A stretch of 64,000 nt of DNA from Thereva unica (Eukaryota; Arthropoda; Insecta; Diptera; Therevidae), in contig OX465282.1 in NCBI GenBank assembly GCA_949987705.1, forward strand, positions 39,458,039 through 39,522,038, read 5' to 3'. The stretch's first letter is position 1. Every line of letters begins with the position of its first letter. The notes under the pieces were generated by a model, which was not told the DNA's origin, made no database searches, and worked only from the letters and a program-made list of their open reading frames with translations. A program made the position numbers and the translations under genes. Shown here one piece after another: positions 11,860 to 23,530 of the stretch.

Positions 11860-13432
11860 AGAGATAACATAATACTCCGTATAAAGATGCGACAGCTAGA
11901 ACAAAAAAGCCGAACGCTTTTTGCCTCGGCAGGCCTCTGAGATTGCCTCCCCCTTAGCAACATGCAACATATTCGAGTGTCTAGCTACACAAGGAGGCGA
12001 ACGTGGTCATGGTCCGCAGCACAAGAGATGCGGTGAGTTTGTGGATAAGGAAGCTAGAATTTTAGGGGGGCAAGGAAAGGAACTGACAACAGAATGTTTC
12101 TCGCAACATCTTTCTTTCTTTCTCATCTTTCAAACGTTTGCCTCTAGCTCTACATTGAAGGATTTCCCTGATGCTTTGTATTTTAACTATTTCTTAGAAC
12201 ATTCCGTGTATTTTTTTAATGACTGTCTGAGATCCACTATCAATTTCACTTGATTTCAAATTCTTGGTGAGAGGGTTTGCGATATTTTTAAAATAGGTGA
12301 TTAGTTGAGGTTTTGGTTACTTTTTTTCATTTTCTGATATTTCGGTATTGGCTAACTCGATTGATTTTAGAATCGAATTTAGGTAATTATTCTTTGATTT
12401 ATTTTATTTAAAATCTGGGACAAGTGCTTTTTATAAATGCTTGTAAAGTTAACTCCCCGCCCACAATCTGCTCAAAACAATTCGATCGTAATTGTTTTGG
12501 TAAAAATAAATTAAAAATAGGTTCAATACCTTTATAGGCTTCATGTCCAGTCAATTTTCAGGAAAAACGTATGACAGAAGGAATTCATTCTCGCAATTAC
12601 AGGATTTATCCATTTTAGAGTCCCCTTATCAACAATTAAATATTGAGCTCGTAAATATATACCTACTGCAAACAATGGAAGGTGAAAAACAATTTCTTTA
12701 TATTTGTTCTTCTGGTGGAAACTAAAAAAAATAAGTTTTCAAATTTTTGGACTTCCATTTTATTAGTTATAAATTTTCAAAAAGTCGAAAATCTTAAAAT
12801 TTTAACAAATTTTGAAATCTTTAAATTGATCTAGTTCAAAAACTATTTGACATAGAAAGCTGAAAGTAGCACCAATTTCTTCTGCTTCAATAAGGCTTTA
12901 ATACGTGATATACAATATAGTATTATTAGTAAGAATAAAACTATAGTATTATTAGTAAGAACGAAACTTTTGTTTTTGGAATAACTCAAAATAATATTTC
13001 TCCAAATTTTTGAAAAAATTATATTTTGTACATACAATCTTAACGTACATATAATGCCAAAATTTAGGATAGGACGACATTGGGATCATATAGAAATAAA
13101 TGTTTTTAGGTACTCAATGAACGCAATATAAAAAAACATTTGCCAAAAACATAGCCATTTACTAATTTGGGTATGGCGAATTAAATGGAAATAAAGTCAA
13201 CCCTCTAACTTGATTGAAAACTACCCCCAGGACAACTCTTATTACTAAATTTTAGGGTTTCGCACTTGCACTCCAAAAAATTTTTGTGTATGGGCTATTT
13301 ATAAACTATGAGTAATTCTTGAGACCAAAATCAACCCTATCGGTGAAGCGGAAACCACCCCCACAGCAACCCCTAACCTTAAATTATTTTCTTTACGCCT
13401 AAAATGAAGGTTCACCACGCCAATTTTTAAAG
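11860..13432 (+). repeat. Left long terminal inverted repeat of the Mutator-like element
   Basis: Inverted copy of 15418-16740, nearly identical over the outer 1.1 kb and weaker further in. A 110-codon open frame (11921-12253) and a 60-codon one (12543-12725) recur in the other arm at 16347-16679 and 15871-16053. The first differs at one residue and the second is identical. This reflects arm similarity, not proven coding. Confidence 0.85.
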
Positions 13433-13864
13433 TACATACACTAGGGCTTATACAAAAACCGACTTATAGGTACATATACAACTTTATCCATTATTATAGT
13501 CTCCCTCAATAGTGGTACATTCATTCCAACGATTTGATCAACCTCCTCATTGGAGCCATATTTCTTGCCGGCGACCATCTTTCTTTTTTAATTTCAGAAC
13601 AGGTAATATTCGCTTTAGGCTAAATTTGCATAAGTCGGTGTACGTAGAAGCAATTCGAAGTACAACTTGGGCGATTTTGCCTTTGTGGTACGGTGCATTA
13701 ACTTGGTGAAGGGCACTTGCTTTTCTTTGCTGTTTTCTTCGCGATTTCGTCGTTAGTTATGTAATATTCACTATGGATACCCTTTCCTTTTCAAAATAGT
13801 CGAAGCACTTCCCAAAATAAGCGTCTGTCCCAGCCGAATTTTTCATGTTTTGTCACTTTGGACG

Positions 13865-14920
13865 GCTTTCCTGGCAGATGTCTACTTAGTAGATGGCCAA
13901 TTCAACGGTTGGCTTCCCCGTCAAATCTGAACCCCACCCTATCTCTTCGGGGGTCCCCCAAGGATCGATTTTATTACCGGCCCTATTTCTTATCTTTATA
14001 AATAACCTACTTTCGATCCCCTCCAACCCACTTCTCAGCTTTGCTGACGACGATACCCTACGTTACTCTTACAGCTACGATAGAAGACAAACTCATGCCA
14101 GATCTGTCTTGATGATCGTGAATTAATGTTCAATTCTATTAATAACGACATTAATCTCATTTTAGAGTGGGGAAAAAGAATCGTGTCGAATTCAACTCCA
14201 CCAAAACTAAGCACTGTCTTATTTCGAAACAAAAAGCTCAACACTTCACCATCCTTAACAGTGGATGACGTTAAACTAATGGCCGACCCATCCCTACACA
14301 TCTTAGGCGTGACATTAGCCAAAGACTTGCGATAGAATGACCACATATTCCAATTCGCCAAACAAGGATCCCAGTGCTTGGGATTTCTTAAGAGGTGCAA
14401 GTTCCTCCTCCAGCCATCGGCTCGTGCTGTTATATATAAATCCTACATTCGGCCTCTTCTCGAATACAACTCCCTCGTTTGGGGCGGCGATTCGATAACC
14501 ACCTTGGTATGCTACTACTATAGCGACTGCTCCTCCGAAATAAACGCTCTCCTGCCTCCACGGCAATCTTATAACCACAACACGATTAGCCCACTCGTCT
14601 CATTCCTTGTACCTTCAACTCCCCCTTTCACGCACTCAACAAGATATGAATTCGTTTGTAAATAGAACAACTCGACTGTGGAATAATCTCTCGCAGCCAG
14701 TATTTCCGAGATCATATAACATCCTAGAGTTCAAACGCAGGGCTCATCGTCCTCTTCTCCAACACCCCTTCGAATCCTCATAACCCTTAACCAATTCCCC
14801 CCCCCCCGTACTAAGCTTGTGCTAGACATTGCACCATGACGAAAAACGACATGACGCACTGGTAGTACAAAGGGTGATTCCTGAGCTTAGCACTGCCATA
14901 TAAAAACAATTCTATGGATA
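13865..14920 (+). pseudogene. Jockey-like LINE fragment (RT core to 3' end) inside the Mutator-like element
   Basis: RT text in several frames: SSGVPQGSILLPALFLIFIN, FADDDTLRYSYSY (the usual YADD-type box), ILGVTLAKDLR, FLKRCKFLLQPSARAVIYKSY and LLEYNSLVWGG. The C-terminal part and 3' UTR follow, ending near CACTGCCATATAAAAA at about 14920. Stops and frameshifts are frequent. It is the same family as the fragments at 33360, 41556, 44314, 51985, 52765, 53178 and 59398. Confidence 0.8.
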
Positions 14921-15417
14921 TGACAGTAGTGGGGCCATCTATATGATGAACTTATTAAGTGTTGTAATAGATACACACATATGTCTTAATTTTCTTCTTC
15001 GTTACTTATTCTAATATCTCATCTTCTATAGATGATATAAGTTTGATAATATCTGTTCGGATAACTCAATGTAGCTGTCAGAAGAAGTGCAATGTATAAA
15101 TTTAAAACCGTTTTGTTTTTACTGGAAACCCCGAATTTCGAATTACAAAATTTTCTTGTAAAAACCGGTTTTTAAAAACTGACAAACCCTAACATACACC
15201 TATTAGATTAAAAATAAATTTTGGAAACGATACCTCTGCTCTCGGGCATCGGAAATCACCCGCACCATTAGCGGTGAGAGCTAAATTATTTAATTGAAGT
15301 TAAGGTATAAAATTAAATAATTTAGTTTTCATCCCCTAGAGGTGGGGTGGCTTCTACCTGAGGGATAGGCATGTTTTAGAAACCATGTCTTATATGAAAT
15401 ATACATATGTTCTTGTT

Positions 15418-16740
15418 CATTAAAAATTGGCAGTGAAACCTTTATTTTGGACATAAGAAAATAATTTAACTTCAGCAGTGGCTGTAGGGGTGGGATCCGC
15501 GGGTCTGACAGGGTTGACTTTGGGCCACAAATAGAGCAAGTGTCAAACCCTAAAATTTAGTAATAAGGGTTGTCTTGGGGACAGTTTTCGATCAAGTTAT
15601 TATTCCAAAAGATAGTCCAAAAATAAAAGTTTCGTTCTTACTAATAATACTATAGTTTTATTCTTACTAATAATACTATATTGTATATCACGTATTAAAG
15701 CCTTATTGAAGCAGAAGAAATTGGTGCTACTTTCAGCTTTCTATGTCAAATAGTTTTTGAACTAGATCAATTTAAAGATTTCAAAATTTGTTAAAATTTT
15801 AAGATTTTCGACTTTTTGAAAATTTATAACTAATAAAATGGAAGTCCAAAAATTTGAAAACTTATTTTTTTTAGTTTCCACCAGAAGAACAAATATAAAG
15901 AAATTGTTTTTCACCTTCCATTGTTTGCAGTAGGTATATATTTACGAGCTCAATATTTAATTGTTGATAAGGGGACTCTAAAATGGATAAATCCTGTAAT
16001 TGCGAGAATGAATTCCTTCTGTCATACGTTTTTCCTGAAAATTGACTGGACATGAAGCCTATAAAGGTATTGAACCTATTTTTAATTTATTTTTACCAAA
16101 ACAATTACGATCGAATTGTTTTGAGCAGATTGTGGGCGGGGAGTTAACTTTACAAGCATTTATAAAAAGCACTTGTCCCAGATTTTAAATAAAATAAATC
16201 AAAGAATAATTACCTAAATTCGATTCTAAAATCAATCGAGTTAGCCAATACCGAAATATCAGAAAATGAAAAAAAGTAACCAAAACCTCAACTAATCACC
16301 TATGTATTTTAAAAATATCGCAAACCCTCTCACCAAGAATTTGAAATCAAGTGAAATTGATAGTGGATCTCAGACAGTCATTAAAAAAATACACGGAATG
16401 TTCTAAGAAATAGTTAAAATACAAAGCATCAGGGAAATCCTTCAATGTAGAGCTAGAGGCAAACGTTTGAAAGATGAGAAAGAAAGAAAGATGTTGCGAG
16501 AAACATTCTGTTGTCAGTTCCTTTCCTTGCCCCCCTAAAATTCTAGCTTCCTTATCCACAAACTCACCGCATCTCTTGTGCTGCGGACCATGACCACGTT
16601 CGCCTCCTTGTGTAGCTAGACACTCGAATATGTTGCATGTTGCTAAGGGGTAGGCAATCTCAGAGGCCTGCCGAGGCAAAAAGCGTTCGGCTTTTTTGTT
16701 CTAGCTGTCGCATCTTTATACGGAGGATTATGTTATCTCT
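15418..16740 (-). repeat. Right long terminal inverted repeat of the Mutator-like element
   Basis: Inverted counterpart of 11860-13432. The outer 1.1 kb is nearly identical. The inner part (about 15418-15600) still matches 13205-13432 with more changes. A small hairpin lies just inside the arm at about 15283-15330 (CTAAATTATTTAAT and its complement). Confidence 0.85.
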
Positions 16741-16749
16741 GCCATTACC

Positions 16750-18599
16750 CTGGCCTTGACAGAACATGGGATCGAGACATCGTTGGTGTCTCTTATCCAC
16801 CAAATGCTTACTGGCAGGATGGTGAGCTCGATCTTGGGCGATAGCTCGGCCCGAAAGGCCGTAAATAGAGGCACTCCGCAAGGAGGAGTACTCTCCCCGC
16901 TGCTATGGGTAGTAACTATGAACCAGCTGTTGCGACGCATGCAGGCAGAGGGACATGACGTCCTGGCGTACGCAGATGATGTTGTTATCATCAAAAAAGG
17001 AAAATTTCCTCAAGTCCTCTGTGATCTCATGGAGGCAGCGCTACAAACCCTCTCAAGCTGGACTGCTACCCGCGGACTCAGCGTTAACCCAGTAAAAACG
17101 GAGCTGGTCCTCTTCACAAGGAGGTACAAGACCTCTCCGTTAACACCCCCCGGCTTAACAAAGTTAGGCTCAAAATTAACAACAGTGCCAAATATCTGGG
17201 AGTAATCCTGGACAAGAAACTCCTCTGGCATGAAAACACAGAAGAGCGCATTAAGAAAGCAAACATCGCGCTTTTCGCCTGCAAAAAATCCATTGGTAAG
17301 AAATGGGGCTTCTCCCCTTACATTGTGCGATGGATCTACACAGCGATCGTCCGCCCAATTCTCCTTTACGGGGCTTTAGTGTGGTGGCCAACTCTGAGTA
17401 AATCCACCGTGTTAAACAAATTACAGAGAGTACAAAGATGTGCGGAGTTATGCATAACAGGAGCACTTCGCTCCACGCCTACAGAGGCCTTAAATGTTAT
17501 GTTATACCTCCCTCCTTTAAATCTCGTGGCAAGGGAAAGCGCAACCATCGCAGCCCTTAGAATAAAAGAATCCGGTTTCTGGACTGGAATCAGGGGAGAG
17601 CACACGAAGGTACAGAACTCAGTTACTATCCCCACAAAAACCGACTTCTGCATTCCCGAAATTACCTTCACGAGGAACTACGGAGTCCACATCCCTTCAC
17701 GTCGTGAATGGATAAATAGACCACATAGGTTTCAGGATGCCATAAAGGTTTTTACTGATGGCTCTAAGCTCGAGGGTCGAGTGGGAGGAGGAGTATTTTC
17801 CCCAGAACTTGGGATTGAAATCTCCTTCCGACTTCCCGATCACTGCAGTGTATATCAAGCGGAGATTCTAGCCATACAAGAAGCTGTTCTGCAAATTAAC
17901 CAGCAAGGCGATGGAAACCGGACTGTCTACATCTTCTCAGATAGTCAGGCAGCTCTGAAAGCCCTGCGCTCCTGCACAAACAGCTCTAGAACTACCTCTG
18001 AATGTCGCAGATCTCTTAACGAGATGGCTCAGCAGTTCAGGACCCTCCTCGTTTGGGTGCCCGGTCACCGAAATATAGAGGGAAATTGTAAAGCTGACGA
18101 ACTGGCTAGGAGAGGCACGACCGCTACTCTCCTTCCAGAAAAGGAAAGAGTTGGTATGCCTTGGGCCTCCTTTAAACTCCGATGCAAGCAACACACAATC
18201 ACACAAGCGAAAAAGCATTGGAGGGATCTTAATAAATGCACTTTGGCCAAATTAACCTGGCCCTCCTATGATCTCAGGCGAACTACCTTATTACTGAGCC
18301 TTGGGAGACAAGAACTCTCAGTTATAGTGGGAGTCTTAACCGGACACTGTCTGATAGGGACGCATGCAACCCGTTTAGGTCTTGAGACCCACGACTTCTG
18401 CAGAAGCTGTAAGAACATTGACGAGGCGGAAAGTGTACTACACCTCCTATGTCACTGCCCGGCCCTAAGCAGGATAAGGCTAACCACATTTGGTAAACCC
18501 TTTCTAAGCAACCTTGCGGAAATCTCGAAGTTTGGGATCCCGCAACTTAGAAGATTCATTACTTCCTCGAGATGGTTTAACGAAGAAACGACATTTTAA
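16750..18599 (+). pseudogene. LINE ORF2, 3' half: RT core, RNase H and C-terminal motif
   Basis: Continuation of the ORF2 cut at 11859; the text rejoins once the insert and one copy of GCCATTACC are removed. RT blocks: GTPQGGVLSPLLW and YADDVVII. A frameshift occurs near 17130-17150, and from there the frame is open to TAA at 18597-18599. RNase H shows FTDGSKLEG, AEILAIQEAV, FSDSQAALKAL and GHRNIEGNCKADELARRG, so the catalytic D-E-D-D set looks present. The end carries CRSCKNIDEAESVLHLLCHC, a C-C-H-C motif usual for this LINE group. Confidence 0.87.
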
Positions 18600-18690
18600 C
18601 ATCAAGTTTAAAGTGGGATCACTATGGTATCACAATGGGCCTATCCCTTCTGGCCTAAGTGTGTGGGCTTGAACCAAAGCTCAGCCATAT

Positions 18691-18711
18691 CTAACCTAAC
18701 CTAACCTAACC
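18691..18711 (+). repeat. CCTAA-type 3' tail of the LOA-like LINE
   Basis: Four to five tandem copies of CTAAC directly before the target duplication. This is a LINE 3' tail of tandem pentamers rather than poly(A). The truncated sister copy at 27251 ends in the same motif. The pentamer is the complement of the insect telomere unit TTAGG, probably a coincidence. Confidence 0.75.
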
Positions 18712-18851
18712 TACTTTTACAGCGCGGAAAATGTCAAAAAGAAATTCGGGGTTGCGGATTTGAGAATAGCAAAGTGTCAAATCCGCAACTCACTTCCCCG
18801 CCGCCGGATCTGGGAATCGAGGCCTTTGTGTGAGATTTTTTAAACAGCTTA

Positions 18852-19430
18852 TGGGGCCCATCCAACTAGTTGTCCAAACTGAGTTGTGTAAAAAGTTGTG
18901 GTTTTGCCACAAACGCTTCAACTGAGTTGATATTTCAACTGTCACTTCGATATTTTATAGGCAATTTGAAAGTTAAATGAAATTGTAGAAAACCCGCGAC
19001 TAAGTTTTATAATAATAAAAATTGGAGAAAGATGATTTTTTAGATTAATTATAATTGTTTTTAATTATTAATATGAATATTTATATTTTTCAAAATATAA
19101 ATTAAATTCTAAAAGTATAAATTATGAAAATAATTTAATAATATGTGAACTTTCATAATTTAAATTAAAAATAATGCAAAATAAACTTGCAAAAAAATAT
19201 ATTCTTCGAATTCAGGCTTAATTCATCCAAGTAGTTTGCCAAACTGCAATACACACAGTGCAACTAGTTGCCCAAACTCTAGGCCCCGCCCCCATAAAAT
19301 TAAAAGATTTTGATTTATCCCAACTGAAACCCCAACTGTCAAATCAGTTTGCCAACTGCCCCACACACGATGCGATTCAGTGACAACACAACTCAGTTAG
19401 GACAACTAGTTGGCCTGTGGATGGGCCCCA
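18852..19430. mobile_element. PIF/Harbinger-type MITE
   Basis: Terminal inverted repeats TGGGGCCCATCCA / TGGATGGGCCCCA extend inward to about 40 bp (CAACTAGTTG...GAGTTGTG). A TTA duplication sits on both sides (18849-18851 and 19431-19433). GG-CC-rich termini and a TTA target fit PIF/Harbinger. 579 bp, non-coding. The part from about 19034 to the right end is also present in the second Helentron copy (61631 onward). Confidence 0.75.
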
Positions 19431-19846
19431 TTAGAAAAGGTGTGCTTAAGTCGTCCGTCGCGCGATATTTTTGTGTTTTCGAAGCGGGGCGGAATCAGAA
19501 TCGATATCAGGGAATTTTCTTACTACGCAGTTTGCGGATTGAGTGTGGTGCGGCCGCGGTGCGTTTAGAATTTTTGCAAAAGCACAATTTTTTTATTTTG
19601 AACGATTTCGTTTCGTGTGTTTGTATTCTGTTACATTGTGGAAAAGGATAAGGTGGTTGAATGGTATGTATTGAAGCGAGCCAGATATATATTGTTGTGT
19701 GCATTCATTTCGACCCCCTCCAGGGGTTCTTTCCAATAAGAACAAGAAGGTGATTTCCAATAAGAACAAGAAACAAATAGACCCTAGGGATAAGACATAT
19801 TCATGTCTACTGTGCCATCGAGAAGCCATGGCACTTCCCGTCTTTT

Positions 19847-21290
19847 TTTTTTCTTTACATGTTATTATGCATGCTTTCACTATGTTGTATTATATCTTAG
19901 AAAAGCCATCTAAAAAAAATTTAACATCTTCAACGATCAAACGCATCAAAACTAGAATGTGGCAACCCCTATACGAGAGCAATATAAATGGCTGCCGAAC
20001 TCCCACAGAAAATGAAACCGCCGACATACAGCCAGTTAACTCCTTCCCAAACAAAACATTTTATGAGAGCCTTCCCATTCATACTAGACAATCACTGATT
20101 TTACCAAATTACATTAATCCGTCTCATCTGACACTCAAATTTCTTTCCAATTTTTTTTTTATATTCCGCCATTAAATTATCATACACGCCAATGAAATAG
20201 CGGCGCTCTTGAATTTCACAATATTAAACAATGCCACAAAAGAAATTCGTCACTTCATACACTTATTCTTTTCCAATAATTTAACACAGTTCAATCTAAT
20301 TTAATACAAAACACGAAATTAAAAAAAAGATTATTGATTAACACAGAAAAAAAAGAATTAAAAATTGTGTATTGTAAATAAAAGGAATCGTGGTGGTTTA
20401 ACTTTCAAGTTTTTATTATTAATTAACTTTTACTTTTAACAACATCAATACACGCTTGATCTTAAAATTAATCTTATTTAAACAAAGAATAGCATGTAAA
20501 TATTCACTTTCACCCTTGGGGCATATGTGAATATTATTACTACCTTTACTAGTTTCCTAAGTTTTTCCTCTAAAAATTATTCCTTCTAAATTTGTGTATG
20601 AACTGCGTATAAAGTTGCGTGTAAACTCGATAACCTGCTCCTCAAAAACAAAACTTTCACTGTGGAATCTGTAAAAGAAAAAAATTAGAGCATAAATTCT
20701 TCATGATTTGTGTTCAAATAAAAAGCAAGGCATATTGTGCAGCGATTACCAAATTGGCATATTGCTCCACAGATTACCTGTTATTTTTGCTACGAAGAAC
20801 GAGAGTGTATAGCAGTGTTGATGCTGGGTTTTTATATGTTTTCATTTCGCCGTTATTGCTGCGCAGCATCACCATTTCATGTACTAAAATATTAATTAAG
20901 TGATTAATTTAGCCGCAATTGTGTGGTGATGACTAAACATATATTTTAAATATTAATTCTCACCTTCTCTCTGTTATTTTATTTTATTTGTTACTAAACA
21001 TTATAATTTTGTCATTATTATATGGGTTTTTCATCAACTTGACTTCGATGGTGATGGTCAATTTCGAAAATGGTTTTTGGCGTTTGTATAGCTGTCCCAC
21101 TCTAAATGGTGATTTTTATTCTCTCTTTTCCACTAATTATCATATATTAATATTTAAATAAATTTAAATATCTTTTTATTCGCGAAAAAATATGTATTTC
21201 TGGCATCACCATCGAATTCGCCATCGAATTTTACATTGAATTGACATCTCACAACATGAGTGTCAGTTGCGTTTGACAATAAACCGCCGC
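19847..21290. other. No recognised feature
   Basis: AT-rich sequence to the right of the Helentron. Short open frames lack protein-like patterns, and no inverted repeat pair was found. It could be unique intergenic DNA or old repeat. Confidence 0.4.
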
Positions 21291-21357
21291 GGTGTATTTC
21301 GCGAAGTCGCGAGTGTGTTTTTTCGCGTTTATTCAGGTGCTGATAATAGTACACAGG
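21275..21357 (+). other. Candidate non-coding first exon with splice donor
   Basis: A small CpG-containing patch (CCGCCGCGG, TTCGCGAAGTCGCGA) in otherwise AT-rich DNA ends at ACACAG|GTGAGT, a near-consensus 5' splice site. This is how a fly 5' UTR exon can look. No downstream coding exon was recognised in the window, so the call is weak. Confidence 0.2.
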
Positions 21358-22192
21358 TGAGTCTAGTGTCAATATATTCCTGAGATGTTGTTCTAATGTT
21401 TTCGGTGGTAGTTTGTGGAGGAAATTGTGTTAAAAGTAGAAATTTGCCAATTTACTTGTATTTGTTTACACCTGTCATTAGATGTTTTAATTATCAATTT
21501 ATACGCGGAATTCGACTCAAAATTCACGTATAAATTGAATAATGTCTTCTTTGTGACATCCCCTAAAGGTAACTTGCATGAGAAAGCTTGAAAATACGTT
21601 TGTTAATGCATATTTATGTTGTTATTTTTTCCAATGTGTTTGTTGTTGTTTCTTTTTATGTGCTTGAAAATCATTGCTAAATTCAACTGCAATGATTTGT
21701 TTTGACTAATAAAGTATTCTTAATTCTAATTAAATTCATTTTTTGTTCTTTTAGGTAAATTCATATTTATTAATTTTAATATTTAACGATTGGTTTAATT
21801 CAGGTTCATTTCATAAATTTTTTAATATATTTTCTTTTTAGGTTTGAGGCTGAACAATTATATTTACATACTTTTCATTTTGATTTTTGTTTGATATTTT
21901 CTCTCGTCGCCAATGTAATATTCCTTAAGTCTTTTAAATAAAATACGATGCTTACTGCTCGGCTGCTAATTCTAGAATGCCTTTTATTCGAATGTCAAAT
22001 ACAACCTTAGTATTGCCAGATACTACACTGTTCACTTTAAAGTCACAGTAAGACTCTAGAAAAACACTAAAATTTCATTAAAGTTCATAATTTTTGTGTA
22101 TCACTTCCTTGCCAACGCTTTAATTTAATTGTTGTCAGGCATATCAACTAAATAACTTTTAACATAAATAATTCACCGAGCAAAAAAAAAAA
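21358..22192. other. No recognised feature
   Basis: AT-rich sequence with T-rich runs and no credible ORF. If the preceding patch is an exon, this would be intron. Confidence 0.35.
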
Positions 22193-23530
22193 CTAGTTGG
22201 GATGTGGGTTTGACCCTTCGGTCCACACGATTAACTTCCCAGTATGATGAACGAAGATGGAATAAACTAACTTCTTACAAAATAGCTACACGTTTAGCAC
22301 TAATGGAAAATTGGCTAGTATCAGAACTGATGACAAAGCAATCCCGAGAGAAGCTAGTTGAAATAACTATAATAGTGGTAAATCCACAAGATTTTTCTAG
22401 AGAATTTGTTTTTCCTGAACGCTTTCCGGAGATATTAGCAAAACTGTAACTGAAAAATTTTGCAGTAACTACTGGAAATCCCGGTATGAACCGCAATTTC
22501 CTGAAACTGTATCACGCGTATAAAGCAATTCTCCGTCAAAAAGTGGTAATCCAAGTTTGAGAAATTCGTGATGTTTGTAAAGGGTAACGAAATTTTTGCA
22601 TGATTTTTAAAGGTTGTCGGATTTTGACAACTGATGTTTTGTTCGAAGGCTATCGCTGTGAGGAATCCAAAACAGATCACTTCGTTTAGAACGGGTCTCA
22701 TTCCATCGAGTTTATTAGATATAAGCAAAACTTGTCAATTTAGGGTCTTTCTGACAATTAGCCGAAGTTTTTCTATTTAAACAAAACGACCGACCGAATA
22801 TTATGAAATTTTTCTCAGAGCATTTCTTCGTTAATATTCTTTTTTCGGCACCTCAAAGAAGTCGATATAGTGTTTAGTTCGCGCGCTATCGTTCAGGTAC
22901 AAAAATCATAAACGTCCTGTTTAGTTCGCGCGGTATCGTTCAGGTACAAAAATCATAAACTTCGTTTAAAAAAAACAAACAAAGAGGTGTCAAGGGATAC
23001 CCGGATGGAACGAAGTCCCTTTCGATTAATTAGTGAAGGAATTGTAATAAAAAATTTGTTTTTAAGTTATAATACTATTTTTTTATTATTAATAAATATA
23101 ATGTAATTTTAGTAATAATTGGCTTGTGGTAACTGAAGTAGGAAACATATGTTTGGGATTCTATTTTATTTAAATGTCTTGAAAAAACTGCATCAATGGT
23201 AGTATTATATTTTATTGTTGATTCTGCTGAATTATTGTTTATTCTTAAATCAAATTCTTCCTCTAGAAACTGTAGTAATGGTTTTGATTTTTCATTACTG
23301 AAGTTGATGTTAAAATCACCGGCCAAAATGAGTGGAACTTTATCTAAATTTTTGTGGTATCTGCTAAGCGTTCGAGATACATCTTTAGAATACTCTAGCA
23401 GTGCTCGATGAATGAACTCCTGAATATCTATTAATTTGTTATTTGGTGAGACATATATGACTGCCATGATTAAGGTAACGCCGTTTTCCATTACACACTC
23501 TGCTGCACATAAATCTGCAACACTTGTACT
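22193..23530 (-). mobile_element. 3' remnant of an autonomous Helentron
   Basis: Read on the minus strand: a C-terminal endonuclease-coding remnant (23530-23078), then non-coding repeat units (about 22847-22970), then the 3' end. That end has a subterminal TACTGGGAAGTTAAT copy (22229-22244), a short hairpin (GGGT/ACCC, 22206-22216) and CTAG followed by TTTT at 22193. The last 55 bp match the non-autonomous element at 25272. The Rep and helicase parts are missing; a trinucleotide-like microsatellite begins where coding similarity stops. Confidence 0.65.
23078..23530 (-). pseudogene. Endonuclease domain fragment (C-terminus of Helentron Rep-helicase protein)
   Basis: About 150 codons open on the minus strand: CVMENGVTLIMAVIYVSP, then PLILAGDFNINFS (endonuclease GDFN motif), TTIDAVFSRHL and SYFSYHKPI, where SDH is replaced by SYH. 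It is an endonuclease/exonuclease/phosphatase fold. The SYFSYHKP wording and its position before a Helentron 3' end favour the endonuclease that Helentrons carry after the helicase, rather than a LINE. The open frame continues upstream only through a (TTGTTG)-rich microsatellite, so the true N-terminal part is lost. Confidence 0.6.

Larger units (their letters stand above)
11860..16740. mobile_element. Mutator-like foldback element with very long terminal inverted repeats
   Basis: Termini read AGAGATAACATAAT on both ends (one mismatch in the first 27 bp). A perfect 9-bp target duplication GCCATTACC lies at 11851-11859 and 16741-16749; a 9-bp duplication plus long TIRs is typical of Mutator-like elements. 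The right arm runs from about 15418 to 16740. The left arm runs to about 13432 and has about 220 bp extra (roughly 12985-13205). The LINE reading rejoins across the insert, confirming the borders. No MULE transposase was seen; the centre holds an old LINE fragment. Confidence 0.85.
8138..18711 (+). mobile_element. LOA-like LINE with RNase H, interrupted by a Mutator-like element
   Basis: A near full-length non-LTR retrotransposon of about 5.7 kb once the 4.9-kb insert and its 9-bp duplication are removed. The 13-bp target duplication TACTTTTACAGCG flanks it at 8125-8137 and 18712-18724. It has a GC-rich 5' UTR, a gag-like ORF1, and an ORF2 with endonuclease, RT, RNase H and a C-terminal cysteine/histidine motif. 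The 3' end is a short CCTAA-type tandem tail. RNase H after RT, with a DUF4780-like ORF1, suggests the LOA group of the I/Jockey lineage. ORF2 is frameshifted, so the copy is inactive. Confidence 0.88.
7756..19846 (+). mobile_element. Helentron-like element with nested LINE, Mutator-like element and MITE
   Basis: The left terminus (7756-7788, GACATGAATATGTCTTATCC...) recurs inverted near, but not at, the right end (19775-19807). A hairpin (GTGCCAT/ATGGCAC, 19812-19834) follows, and the element ends in a T run. A terminal left copy, a subterminal right copy, a 3' hairpin and a T-rich end are the plan of Helentrons and DINE-1-like elements. A second copy (61402-62427) shares both ends. Without the LINE and its inserts this copy is about 1.5 kb. 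It encodes no Rep/helicase. Confidence 0.8.

Noticed and set aside
18691..18713. Telomere remnant
   Set aside because: Only four to five CCTAA units, located exactly at a LINE 3' end before the target duplication.
20703..20903. 66-codon ORF with a hydrophobic C-terminal part
   Set aside because: No similarity or splice context; length is expected by chance.
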